From positions 36,309-87,916 of the IMG/VR virus record IMGVR_UViG_3300030329_006107: a stretch of 51,608 bases of DNA; one strand, 5' to 3'. Made by a program: the position numbers and the translations under genes. How positions within the stretch are numbered: the stretch's first letter is position 1; the number at the start of each line of letters is the position of its first letter. This stretch comes from a virus. Positions 45,743-51,608 of the stretch are shown piece by piece. The notes beneath the pieces are model-generated. The model saw nothing but the letters and a program-made list of their open reading frames with translations. It searched no databases and was not told the DNA's origin.

Positions 45743-46337
45743 GAAAAAATTAGTAATTACAATTAGGAAAGGGGTTTCCTCACCCAGTGTACCCGAACGC
45801 CCTACGGCCCCTCCTGTGGAGATGAAACCAGAGAAAAAGCCCCAAGCTCAAGTGTCTTTAAAAATTAGAAAGACGCTAGATGGTAATTACATAGTTTCTG
45901 ACCACACAGATGTTGAAATTGTTATTTCTCCTAGTCAAAATAAAGTCATTGCTTTTGCAAAAGATACTTTTGATGATTATGTTTACGAAATTCAAGATAA
46001 ATTGTTTAAATTTCTTGTAAAGAAGGGTATAATAGATCCCAATACGGTGCAAGGTGGTAATGTTTTTATGTCCATGGAAGGAACTATAGTCACTCCCAAA
46101 GATTCATCTCATAATGCTATACAAATGACAATATTAAATATTGGCAGGTTTATTGAGAACGAGCGCCCGAAATATCTATTACGCAAAGCCTATGAAGAAG
46201 AAGACGAAAGAAGACTTACTGAGCCTGGACCAAAAGATTCAACTGAATTTGATCCCGAAAAGCTGCATAAGGCTCAGAAAGGTGCTCACAGACCCATCAT
46301 GCGCCCCTACGGTATCAGTTCAATTTACCGAGTTTAA
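45735..46337 (+). CDS. head-region protein of unknown function
   Basis: A 200-residue protein with a Lys/Pro-rich flexible start ('PSVPERPTAPPVEMKPEKKP') and a folded domain at residues ~40-160 containing a 'VSLKIRKTLDGNYIVSDHTD' strand pair and a helix-rich part, then a charged tail. It overlaps the previous gene by eight bases. No motif recognised. As part of the head block it may be a core or assembly protein. Confidence 0.65.
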   Translation: MAKKKLVITIRKGVSSPSVPERPTAPPVEMKPEKKPQAQVSLKIRKTLDGNYIVSDHTDVEIVISPSQNKVIAFAKDTFDDYVYEIQDKLFKFLVKKGIIDPNTVQGGNVFMSMEGTIVTPKDSSHNAIQMTILNIGRFIENERPKYLLRKAYEEEDERRLTEPGPKDSTEFDPEKLHKAQKGAHRPIMRPYGISSIYRV

Positions 46338-46356
46338 TAATCAATAAGAGGTCGCA

Positions 46357-46692
46357 GTGGATTTAGTATATTTTGTTTTAATAGCGTATGGTATGACGCA
46401 AGTTATTGTTAGTGGTACCATTTTTGATAAGATTCGCCCAGCTAAAGAATCATTTCGTGGTTATGGACAATTATTTCATTGTGCATTGTGCATGGGCTTT
46501 TGGGTTGGTGTATTTTTGTGGAGTGTTAATGGGTTAACAGAACTATTTAGCTTTGAATATAATTTAATTAATCCACTATTGCTTGGCTGCTTATCATCAG
46601 GCACTTCATACTTGCTTTATGCGATTATGGGTGATTTCGGAATTCGTTCCGAGCAAATAACAAATATTTTTCATAGACAAAAAGGAAGGTAA
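46357..46692 (+). CDS. small membrane protein with CxxC motif (DUF1360-like)
   Basis: A 111-residue protein starting at a GTG after an AGAGGT site. It has hydrophobic segments at about residues 3-20, 47-60 and 72-92 and a 'FHCALCMGFWVGV' motif (Cys42, Cys45), which resembles the 'C-x-x-C-x-G-F-W' pattern of DUF1360-type phage and bacterial membrane proteins. It is odd as a membrane gene inside the head assembly block. Function unknown; perhaps related to membrane-associated head assembly or a regulatory role. Confidence 0.65.
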   Translation: MDLVYFVLIAYGMTQVIVSGTIFDKIRPAKESFRGYGQLFHCALCMGFWVGVFLWSVNGLTELFSFEYNLINPLLLGCLSSGTSYLLYAIMGDFGIRSEQITNIFHRQKGR

Positions 46693-46694
46693 AA

Positions 46695-46772
46695 ATGAGA
46701 AGACAAAACATAGCAGAAGTAAGACGCTGTTGCAAAGGTAGCATAATCGTGCAGGGGCGAGCCCTGCTTTAA
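46695..46772 (+). CDS. 25-residue peptide, possible leader
   Basis: A short ORF, ATG at 46695 and TAA at 46770-46772, right after a GGAAGG ribosome site that lies inside the end of the previous gene. The product is basic (starts Met-Arg-Arg, with Cys-Cys in the middle). Its last seven codons form the arms of a terminator hairpin, so ribosomes reaching the stop would melt it: the architecture of a leader peptide for attenuation. It could also be a fortuitous ORF. Confidence 0.4.
   Translation: MRRQNIAEVRRCCKGSIIVQGRALL
46751..46770 (+). terminator. hairpin terminator inside the short ORF
   Basis: GCAGGG (46751-46756), loop GCGAG, CCCTGC (46762-46767), then TTT and an AT-rich stretch. A compact G/C stem with T residues directly after it is a classical intrinsic terminator, placed upstream of the prohead protease pair. 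Confidence 0.65.
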
Positions 46773-46788
46773 TTTATTGGAAATAAAT

Positions 46789-46899
46789 ATGAAAAAAGAA
46801 ATAAAAAACAATCCAGCTTCATATGTTTGGGGCGTTAAGAATCCTACAAAAGTGGCCAACAAATATAATGGATTTGGAGTGAAAAAGAATAAGCAATGA
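46789..46899 (+). CDS. 36-residue peptide coupled to the prohead protease
   Basis: An ATG at 46789 opens a 36-residue ORF ('MKKEIKNNPASYVWGVKNPT' plus a basic tail) that ends TGA at 46897-46899 and overlaps the protease start as ATGA. The overlap suggests it is translated and couples the protease to it. The ribosome site is weak (ATTGGAAATAA). The product is very basic and has no known motif; it could be a small head protein. Confidence 0.5.
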   Translation: MKKEIKNNPASYVWGVKNPTKVANKYNGFGVKKNKQ

Positions 46900-47549
46900 C
46901 TAAGAAACTTTTAACAGAATATTTTGAATTATGTCCGGACGGCAATTGTGTCCTCGACGTTCTTACTGAGGGCGAAAAGAAATCTTTTCAAGAAGGAGCA
47001 GTGTTTTTGGTTGGTGTTTGCCAAAGAGCCGGCGTAAAAAATGGCAATGGTAGAATATATCGCAAAGACACACTTCAACGAGAAGTCGAGAATTATCAAA
47101 AACTTGTGAAAGAGAGAAGAGCGCTTGGAGAACTCGATCACCCAGATGATTCTGTTATTAATTTAAAAAATACGTCTCATTTGATTACAAAGATGTGGTG
47201 GAATGGTGATGACGTCATGTGCAAATTGGAAGTTTTATCTACTCCAAGTGGATTAGTGCTTAAAGAACTTATTAAATCTGGCGTTAAATTGGGTATCTCT
47301 TCTAGGGGTTTAGGCTCTGTTAAAAATCAAAATGGACAGACAATCGTAGAAGATGATTTTAAATTAATTGGTTTTGATATGGTTTCGGATCCTTCTACCC
47401 CTGGGGCCTTCGTGGGTCCTGAAAAGACAATAAGCTCAAGTCCTGAATTGGCTGACTTTTTGTCAAAAGTGTCAGAAAGCAAGACAATCACAGAGGGCAC
47501 CAGGAATGATAAATTTAATAGTGCTCTAGATGACATACTGAAAAGTTAG
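46896..47549 (+). CDS. 21: prohead maturation protease, gp21-like
   Basis: A 217-residue serine protease of the gp21/herpes assemblin fold, close to T4 gp21 (about 210). The catalytic His82 lies in 'GELDHPDD' and the Ser in 'LGISSRGLG' (Ser135, with Ser136 next to it), the two characteristic motifs of this family. After prohead assembly it cuts capsid and core proteins, typically after Leu/Ile-x-Glu, and destroys itself. It is followed by a tag-bearing protein and the bS21 homologue, then scaffold and capsid, matching the T4 order 21-22-23. Start: ATG overlapping the short upstream ORF. Confidence 0.92.
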   Translation: MTKKLLTEYFELCPDGNCVLDVLTEGEKKSFQEGAVFLVGVCQRAGVKNGNGRIYRKDTLQREVENYQKLVKERRALGELDHPDDSVINLKNTSHLITKMWWNGDDVMCKLEVLSTPSGLVLKELIKSGVKLGISSRGLGSVKNQNGQTIVEDDFKLIGFDMVSDPSTPGAFVGPEKTISSSPELADFLSKVSESKTITEGTRNDKFNSALDDILKS

Positions 47550-47560
47550 AGAAGTGATAA

Positions 47561-47965
47561 ATGAAAAAAAATGAAATTAAAAAAATTATTAAACCAATTG
47601 TAAAAGAGTGCATTAATGAGATTTTATTGCAGAAAGAAGGCGTACTTGCTTCTGTTGTATCTGAAGTTGCTCGTGGGCTACAACAAACCACTAGCCCAAT
47701 TGTTGAAAACAAAACAAATGCTCAGGATGAAGCAGAAGCACGAGAACTAGAAAGAAAATACGAGCAAGATAGACAAGAAAGAATTAAGAGACTAAACGAA
47801 TCAGTTGGTGCCGATTTTTTTAAAGGAACGGCCCCCGCTCCCGCGGCAACTCCCGAGTCCTCCATTCCAGGACCTTTATCCGGAGTAGCCGCTCATGACG
47901 CCGGCGTAGATATTAGAGGCTTGATGTCCGTCGCCGGCAAAAGATGGAAGAAACATACAAAGTAA
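47561..47965 (+). CDS. small protein with N-terminal 'KKIIK' tag
   Basis: A 134-residue protein beginning 'MKKNEIKKIIKPIVKECINE' and going on 'ILLQKEG': a Lys/Glu amphipathic stretch like the tags at 29646 and 31199, ending in candidate Glu cleavage positions. The middle is a charged helix ('AEARELERKYEQDRQERIKR') and the C-terminal part is Pro/Ala/Gly-rich. Its place directly downstream of the protease fits a prohead core or internal head protein processed by that protease (inference). It overlaps the bS21 gene's possible longer form. Confidence 0.65.
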   Translation: MKKNEIKKIIKPIVKECINEILLQKEGVLASVVSEVARGLQQTTSPIVENKTNAQDEAEARELERKYEQDRQERIKRLNESVGADFFKGTAPAPAATPESSIPGPLSGVAAHDAGVDIRGLMSVAGKRWKKHTK

Positions 47966-47970
47966 AAACA

Positions 47971-48213
47971 ATGAGTAGAAAAAGACCTGTCAATGTTGAA
48001 GTAAAACTACGACATGCTAAAGATGATCCCAATAAACTGATTAGAAAGTTTATAAAAAAGGTTAAAAAACAAAAAATTTTAGAGGAAGTTCGGGAACGAA
48101 GGTATTACGAAAAGCCTACAACAAAAAGAAGAAAAGCTAAAATTAAAAAATTAAAGAATGCAAGAAAAAGTCAAGCAGAGAGAGATAAAAAAGTAAAACT
48201 GCGATCTAGATAA
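47971..48213 (+). CDS. bacterial ribosomal protein bS21 homologue
   Basis: An 80-residue, very basic protein matching bS21, a small ribosomal subunit protein near the mRNA exit and the anti-Shine-Dalgarno. Seen: a short strand ('PVNVEVKLR'), then 'LIRKFIKKVKKQKILEEVRE' and 'RRYYEKPTTKRRKAK', which parallel the bS21 pattern of two helices with 'R-R-x-x-Y-E-K-P-(T/S)' near the middle. I start at ATG 47971; an in-frame ATG at 47944 would add nine residues but has no ribosome site and lies inside the upstream gene. Phage bS21 homologues are known in some marine and jumbo phages; here it is placed in the late head operon, between protease and scaffold. It may replace or supplement host bS21 (inference). 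Confidence 0.85.
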   Translation: MSRKRPVNVEVKLRHAKDDPNKLIRKFIKKVKKQKILEEVRERRYYEKPTTKRRKAKIKKLKNARKSQAERDKKVKLRSR

Positions 48214-48227
48214 AAAAGAGGTAATAA

Positions 48228-48701
48228 ATGGCGTCGAAAATAAAAAAAGGAACATTAACGGTGAGAGTGTCTGAAGATATCGTTCTCAACGGGCAACAGC
48301 AAGGCGGAACAAACATTCTTACCATCCCTAGTATCAACGAGATATCAAAAAGAATTTTGACAGTAACAACGTCTAAACACGATGTGATGAGCTTCTCTAG
48401 TATTGTCGGCAAAGGCAACTATAGCTTAGCTGATATGAGGTATATAAGATTTACGAATCTTGATGATACCAACCACTTATTCTTGATTTTTAAAAATGAA
48501 GACAACGATGAATTTATTGTTAAGTTAGACAAGGGACAGTCTTTTATTTATAATGGCGACCTTGCAGGCGGTACTAACGATACTATGGAAGCATTAACCG
48601 CAGGAACAGCCAGCGTGAGCAACGTTGGATATCTTCTGAGTGTTTCCGCTCAAGCAGATACTGCTTCATGTGATTTGGAACTATTTATAGCTTCAGCATA
48701 A
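48228..48701 (+). CDS. small virion-like protein, possible head decoration
   Basis: A 157-residue protein, beta-rich, with residues 1-40 'KIKKGTLTVRVSEDIVLNGQ', a middle 'RYIRFTNLDDTNHLFLIFKN' strand set and a Ser/Ala/Asp-rich end. It has a good GAGGT ribosome site and codon use like a well-expressed gene. It lies between the bS21 homologue and the scaffold, with another small beta protein next. A decoration, vertex or portal-associated protein is plausible, but no family is recognised. Confidence 0.65.
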   Translation: MASKIKKGTLTVRVSEDIVLNGQQQGGTNILTIPSINEISKRILTVTTSKHDVMSFSSIVGKGNYSLADMRYIRFTNLDDTNHLFLIFKNEDNDEFIVKLDKGQSFIYNGDLAGGTNDTMEALTAGTASVSNVGYLLSVSAQADTASCDLELFIASA

Positions 48702-48710
48702 AAAGGATTT

Positions 48711-48730
48711 TTTAGTTATAAGAAACTAAA
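48711..48730 (+). other. AT-rich stem-loop after the small virion gene
   Basis: TTTAGTT (48711-48717) pairs with AACTAAA (48724-48730), loop of six. It is weak in energy and has no T-run; it might be part of a processing site. The rest of the 60-base gap is AT-rich with a GGAG ribosome site for the next gene. Confidence 0.25.
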
Positions 48731-48761
48731 TATTAATAGCAAATAATTTTGGAGAATTAGA

Positions 48762-49154
48762 ATGGTACATAGATATACAAGCTGGGGAAGAACTAGAGGC
48801 CCGAAAAATTTAGCAGGGGCCCATGGGACAGAAGTGGCTAGCGCCACGTCAGCACCCACGGTCACTGACGCCACCGCAGGATATCCAACTGAAAATCAAA
48901 GGTTTTTGCACATTTTACTTGATACCGCCACGTCTGGAGAGAATAGAACAATTACTGTTTTAGCATATACTCATGCTACAGGCAGATGGGCACCTTTAAC
49001 CGATATTAGAGGAAACGCTGTTACAACTGGCGCAGTGAATAATACATCGGTACACAAGGTTTTTGAGATATCTGGCGTTGATAGAGTATTCTTTTTCGCC
49101 AGTGGCGCAATTGCCGCCAACGATTTCCTCTTGGCCGCCTGCAGTACCTTTTAA
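48762..49154 (+). CDS. small virion-like protein of unknown function
   Basis: A 130-residue protein, beta-rich with Thr, Ala and Gly ('SGENRTITVLAYTHATGRW') and a C-terminal hydrophobic strand pair ('VFFFASGAIAANDFLLAAC'). It follows a TTTTGGAGAA ribosome site. Together with the previous gene it makes a pair of small, compact proteins between protease and scaffold, where T4 has no counterparts. Head decoration or fibre-tip function would fit; no homology claimed. Confidence 0.65.
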   Translation: MVHRYTSWGRTRGPKNLAGAHGTEVASATSAPTVTDATAGYPTENQRFLHILLDTATSGENRTITVLAYTHATGRWAPLTDIRGNAVTTGAVNNTSVHKVFEISGVDRVFFFASGAIAANDFLLAACSTF

Positions 49155-49170
49155 AATCAAAATGGATTTT

Positions 49171-49200
49171 GTGATAAATAATCACTATTTATTAACAGTA
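49171..49200 (+). promoter_or_regulatory. inverted-repeat late-promoter candidate before the scaffold
   Basis: GTGATAAATAATCAC (49171-49185) is a perfect inverted repeat with ATAAATA (49174-49180) in the middle, and ATAAATA is again mirrored by TATTTAT (49186-49192), part of CTATTTAT. The ATG of the scaffold gene is 41 bases downstream of CTATTTAT. Late transcription of scaffold and capsid would fit. Confidence 0.45.
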
Positions 49201-49225
49201 CGTACTGAATCAGGAGTAAATATTA

Positions 49226-50425
49226 ATGTCTTCAATGTTAGAACAAGCGATCGTTGACGCAAATGCGTTAAGAGAAGTAGCGATAAAAACGGCCGAATCA
49301 AATTTGATAGAAAAGTATTCAGGTCAAATCAAAGAAGCAGTTGAAACTTTATTGGAACAACCGCTACCAGACGATGAGGAAGGTCCTCTTGCCGGTCTCG
49401 ATCCTGCAGCCATTGCTCCTCCTGGCCCTATGCTCGACGAACCTGCAGAAGAAGATGAGATCGACGCACCGTTAGCTGCAACTGAGGGCGAAAAATTATG
49501 TCCTTGTCCTGACGAAGATCAGGTTGTTGTTGTTAATCTGGATGACTTGATTAAACAAGCTGAAGAAGAGGGTGTGGAAGACGAAGAAGGAATTTCCCCA
49601 GAGGAAGTTGAAGATCTTGGAGAGCCTGTTGAAGGCGAGGAAGAGATGGCGGATGACATGGAAGAGGAAGAAGAATTAATGGAGGCTCATTGCGGCAAGG
49701 ACGACGACGATGAGGATGACGAGGATGACGACGACGAAGATCTTAGTGAATCAATTGAGCTTGAAGAAGACGACTTGATTGATCTCCTGGAAACACTTAA
49801 AGTTGACGTTAGTCCTGATTCTGTCCGTTCCGGCTGGGCTGGTATGCCAAGTGCTTATCTAGATGAAGCAGAAGAGCTTGAACTAGCCCGCCGACGCGAT
49901 GACGAAGTCTCAGAAGATTTAGAAGAACTATTATCTGCAGTGGAAGACCTGCAGGAATCAAACGAACATTATGAGAGCATGCTACTTGAAGCTAAGAAAT
50001 ATATTGAGAGCCTTGAAAAGAAAAATCAAGAGAAACTTGATCAGGCCGCTCATACCTTACAAGAAGTGAAAGAAGTAGCATATGCTCTTAAAAATAGATT
50101 AGACGAAGCAAACATATCGAATGCTCGTCTTTTATATACGAACAAAGTATTATCAAACAACTCGTTGAATGGGCGACAAAAAAATCAAATTGTCGAAGCT
50201 TTGATTAATACTAATTCTGTTGAAGAAGCAAAAACAATATATGAGACGCTTCAAAGCGCAGTGGGCAGCACCAGTACATCAACTAAAAGACAGCCAAAAT
50301 CACTGAGCGAGGTGGTAAATAATTCTTCAGCCCCAATGTTACCTCGATTGAATGAGGGACAACAAAACAAGCAAGATACATCGGCCACCAATCGATGGCA
50401 AATCTTAGCTGGTATTAAAAATTAA
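49226..50425 (+). CDS. 22: prohead scaffold/core protein, gp22-like
   Basis: A 399-residue, very acidic protein. Residues ~157-190 are an Asp/Glu cluster ('DDDDEDDEDDDDEDL'), and residues ~225-340 form a long coiled coil, with the ending 'NARLLYTNKVLSNNSL' and 'VEEAKTIYETLQSAVGS', a pattern I associate with the C-terminal part of gp22-like core proteins of marine T4-like phages. The scaffold fills the prohead, is cut to peptides by the gp21-type protease and is removed before packaging. Potential cuts after Leu-x-Glu occur, for example 'LLE|A' near residue 253. It directly precedes the capsid gene as in T4. Confidence 0.8.
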   Translation: MSSMLEQAIVDANALREVAIKTAESNLIEKYSGQIKEAVETLLEQPLPDDEEGPLAGLDPAAIAPPGPMLDEPAEEDEIDAPLAATEGEKLCPCPDEDQVVVVNLDDLIKQAEEEGVEDEEGISPEEVEDLGEPVEGEEEMADDMEEEEELMEAHCGKDDDDEDDEDDDDEDLSESIELEEDDLIDLLETLKVDVSPDSVRSGWAGMPSAYLDEAEELELARRRDDEVSEDLEELLSAVEDLQESNEHYESMLLEAKKYIESLEKKNQEKLDQAAHTLQEVKEVAYALKNRLDEANISNARLLYTNKVLSNNSLNGRQKNQIVEALINTNSVEEAKTIYETLQSAVGSTSTSTKRQPKSLSEVVNNSSAPMLPRLNEGQQNKQDTSATNRWQILAGIKN

Positions 50426-50454
50426 TAAAGACAAATAAATTTCAATTATATAAG

Positions 50455-50467
50455 GAGGAAAATTAAA
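50455..50467 (+). promoter_or_regulatory. strong ribosome site for the major capsid gene
   Basis: AGGAGGAAAATTAAA lies just before the ATG at 50468, an almost perfect Shine-Dalgarno consistent with very high translation. The 42-base gap upstream is AT-rich with no strong promoter motif. Confidence 0.7.
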
Positions 50468-51608
50468 ATGTCTGTTTTACAAAAGTTGACTGAAGGTCTC
50501 GTCAAGCGCGATCTCCAGAAGGAAGGTGCTGCTCTCATGGATAAATGGGAAGCCACAGGTCTTCTTGAGGGTCTTGACAGTGACCACAATAAAAATACAA
50601 TGGCTCGCTTGCTTGAAAACCAAGCATCTGAGCTTCTTAGAGAGGCCAGCTCAATGGCAGCTGGTGACGTCGAAGGTTTTGCTTCCGTAGCATTCCCTAT
50701 CGTTCGTCGTGTTTTTGGCGGACTTATCGCCAATGATCTTGTTTCGGTCCAGCCGATGAGCTTGCCTTCGGGACTCATCTTCTTCTTGGACTTCACATAC
50801 ACCGATGGAAAAGCTGGTGTCGACGCTGGAGATTCCCTCTTCGGTGGCGGAGTTGTTGGTAAAGCCATCATTAGTGGTACTTCGGACATCACTGAAGAAG
50901 GCGGCGGATTCTACAATCTTGCTAATAATTACTCTTCAACCACTGGTAGTGCTAACGTTACGCTAGCTGCCGGTTCCGTTGTCGGCGGCGCGACTCCTGT
51001 TGCTATTTCTGCTCTGACAGAAGCTCAAAAGAAAGATCTTCGTTTCGACCCAGATCTTCTAGCCAGCACTTCAACTTACCAAGTTGCCGAGTTAACATGT
51101 GATGCCACATCCTTAACAGGATTGAATCACAATGCTCTCGGAGGAATCGATGTTTGGGGTGGTGGTACCGCACTCGTCGATGCTGGTAACACTAGCATCA
51201 TCCGTCGATTGACCAAGTACGTTCCATCGACAGGTAAGATCCACATCTACACTTTAGATACTTCCGCTGGTACAGACGATAACACTGGTGCTCGTGGACT
51301 TCAATGGCCACAGAAAGACACCTTTGTCAAAGGACCCGATGGTCTTGGTAACGTTGTTGGTTCAACCCCATGGGGACTTGAAGCTGCTGATCACAACCAC
51401 AATCAATCAGATTATGCTGGTTGGGATCCTAATGCTGATAATGGAGACAAGAACAGAATTCCTGAGATCGACATCAAAGTTGACAGCACACCTGTCACCG
51501 CGATGACCAAAAAGCTCAAAGCTAAGTGGACTCCGGAACTCGGTCAAGACCTCAATGCTTACCACAACCTCGACGCTGAAGTTGAACTTACCTCGATTCT
51601 TTCCGAGC
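50468..51608 (+). CDS. 23: major capsid protein, gp23-like, 3' end missing
   Basis: The first 380 codons of the major head protein; the gene runs off the window. The mature-domain start 'VEGFASVAFPIVRRVFGGLI' with 'ANDLVSVQPMSLPSGLIFFL' is the hallmark sequence of T4-superfamily major capsid proteins. The N-terminal 59 residues ('LLREASSMAA' at the boundary) form the propeptide; Leu-Arg-Glu59|Ala60 fits the gp21 cleavage consensus. Synonymous codon choice is strongly biased towards C-ending Leu, Asn, Asp and Phe codons compared with its neighbours, as expected of the most abundant protein. Confidence 0.95.
   Translation, partial: MSVLQKLTEGLVKRDLQKEGAALMDKWEATGLLEGLDSDHNKNTMARLLENQASELLREASSMAAGDVEGFASVAFPIVRRVFGGLIANDLVSVQPMSLPSGLIFFLDFTYTDGKAGVDAGDSLFGGGVVGKAIISGTSDITEEGGGFYNLANNYSSTTGSANVTLAAGSVVGGATPVAISALTEAQKKDLRFDPDLLASTSTYQVAELTCDATSLTGLNHNALGGIDVWGGGTALVDAGNTSIIRRLTKYVPSTGKIHIYTLDTSAGTDDNTGARGLQWPQKDTFVKGPDGLGNVVGSTPWGLEAADHNHNQSDYAGWDPNADNGDKNRIPEIDIKVDSTPVTAMTKKLKAKWTPELGQDLNAYHNLDAEVELTSILSE

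Noticed and set aside
46706-46785. Possible tRNA around the GC hairpin at 46751
   Set aside because: The hairpin could mimic a T-arm (7-base loop), but there is no TTCGA-type loop, no pairing acceptor stem and no CCA-compatible end; the terminator reading explains it better.

Overview
The window is a piece of the late region of a large, strictly lytic-looking, T4-superfamily myovirus (contractile-tailed phage). Evidence: a gp25-type baseplate protein, a gp6/baseplate-J protein, a gp17-type terminase ATPase-nuclease, a gp20-type portal, a gp21-type prohead protease, a gp22-like scaffold and a gp23-type major capsid protein, with T4-like recombination and primase genes. All genes lie on the + strand, coding occupies nearly everything, and many neighbours touch as TAATG or ATGA overlaps. 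The DNA is AT-rich. No integrase, tRNA, CRISPR or insertion sequence was found. The spanin-like genes point to a Gram-negative host; the style of the small proteins resembles marine T4-like phages (inference). No gene-free stretch exceeds 300 bases; the largest gaps are about 60-130 bases and hold promoters, terminators or small genes.

Layout. 1-28 kb: tail and baseplate block. It opens with the 3' end of a large structural gene, then gp25-like, gp6-like, a DNRLRE-like protein, a 3175-residue LamG-containing protein, three further large virion proteins, a smaller protein sharing an N-terminal module with one of them, and two tandem paralogues. 27.9-29.4 kb: a RuvC-fold nuclease and a DnaG/gp61-type primase, fused to the tail operon by overlaps. 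29.4-31.6 kb: a 29-residue membrane peptide and two proteins carrying a lysine/glutamate-rich 'IIKEEL'-type tag. 31.7-34.8 kb: a single-chain fusion of the gp47 (SbcD/Mre11) nuclease and gp46 (SbcC/Rad50) ATPase. 34.8-35.9 kb: a probable lysis cassette (holin-like, i-spanin-like, signal peptide plus C-terminal anchor). 35.9-40.1 kb: two fibre proteins ending in S74 self-cleaving chaperone domains, followed by a strong terminator. 40.2-51.6 kb: DNA packaging and head block: three small genes, terminase, portal, two unknown head-region proteins, a membrane protein, a possible leader-peptide/attenuator, the protease, a tagged protein, a ribosomal protein bS21 homologue, two small virion-like proteins, scaffold, and the 5' part of the major capsid gene, which runs off the window.

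How it works together: packaging motor and portal fill a head built on the scaffold; the protease then matures it, perhaps also cleaving tagged internal proteins; the tail block supplies baseplate wedge and fibres; RuvC, primase and the gp46/47 fusion serve recombination-dependent replication and DNA resolution before packaging; bS21 may adapt host ribosomes. The most unusual points are the gp47-gp46 fusion, bS21 inside the head operon, the shared tags near the protease, a codon-scrambled 82-residue repeat in a fibre gene, and a short ORF whose last codons form a terminator hairpin.
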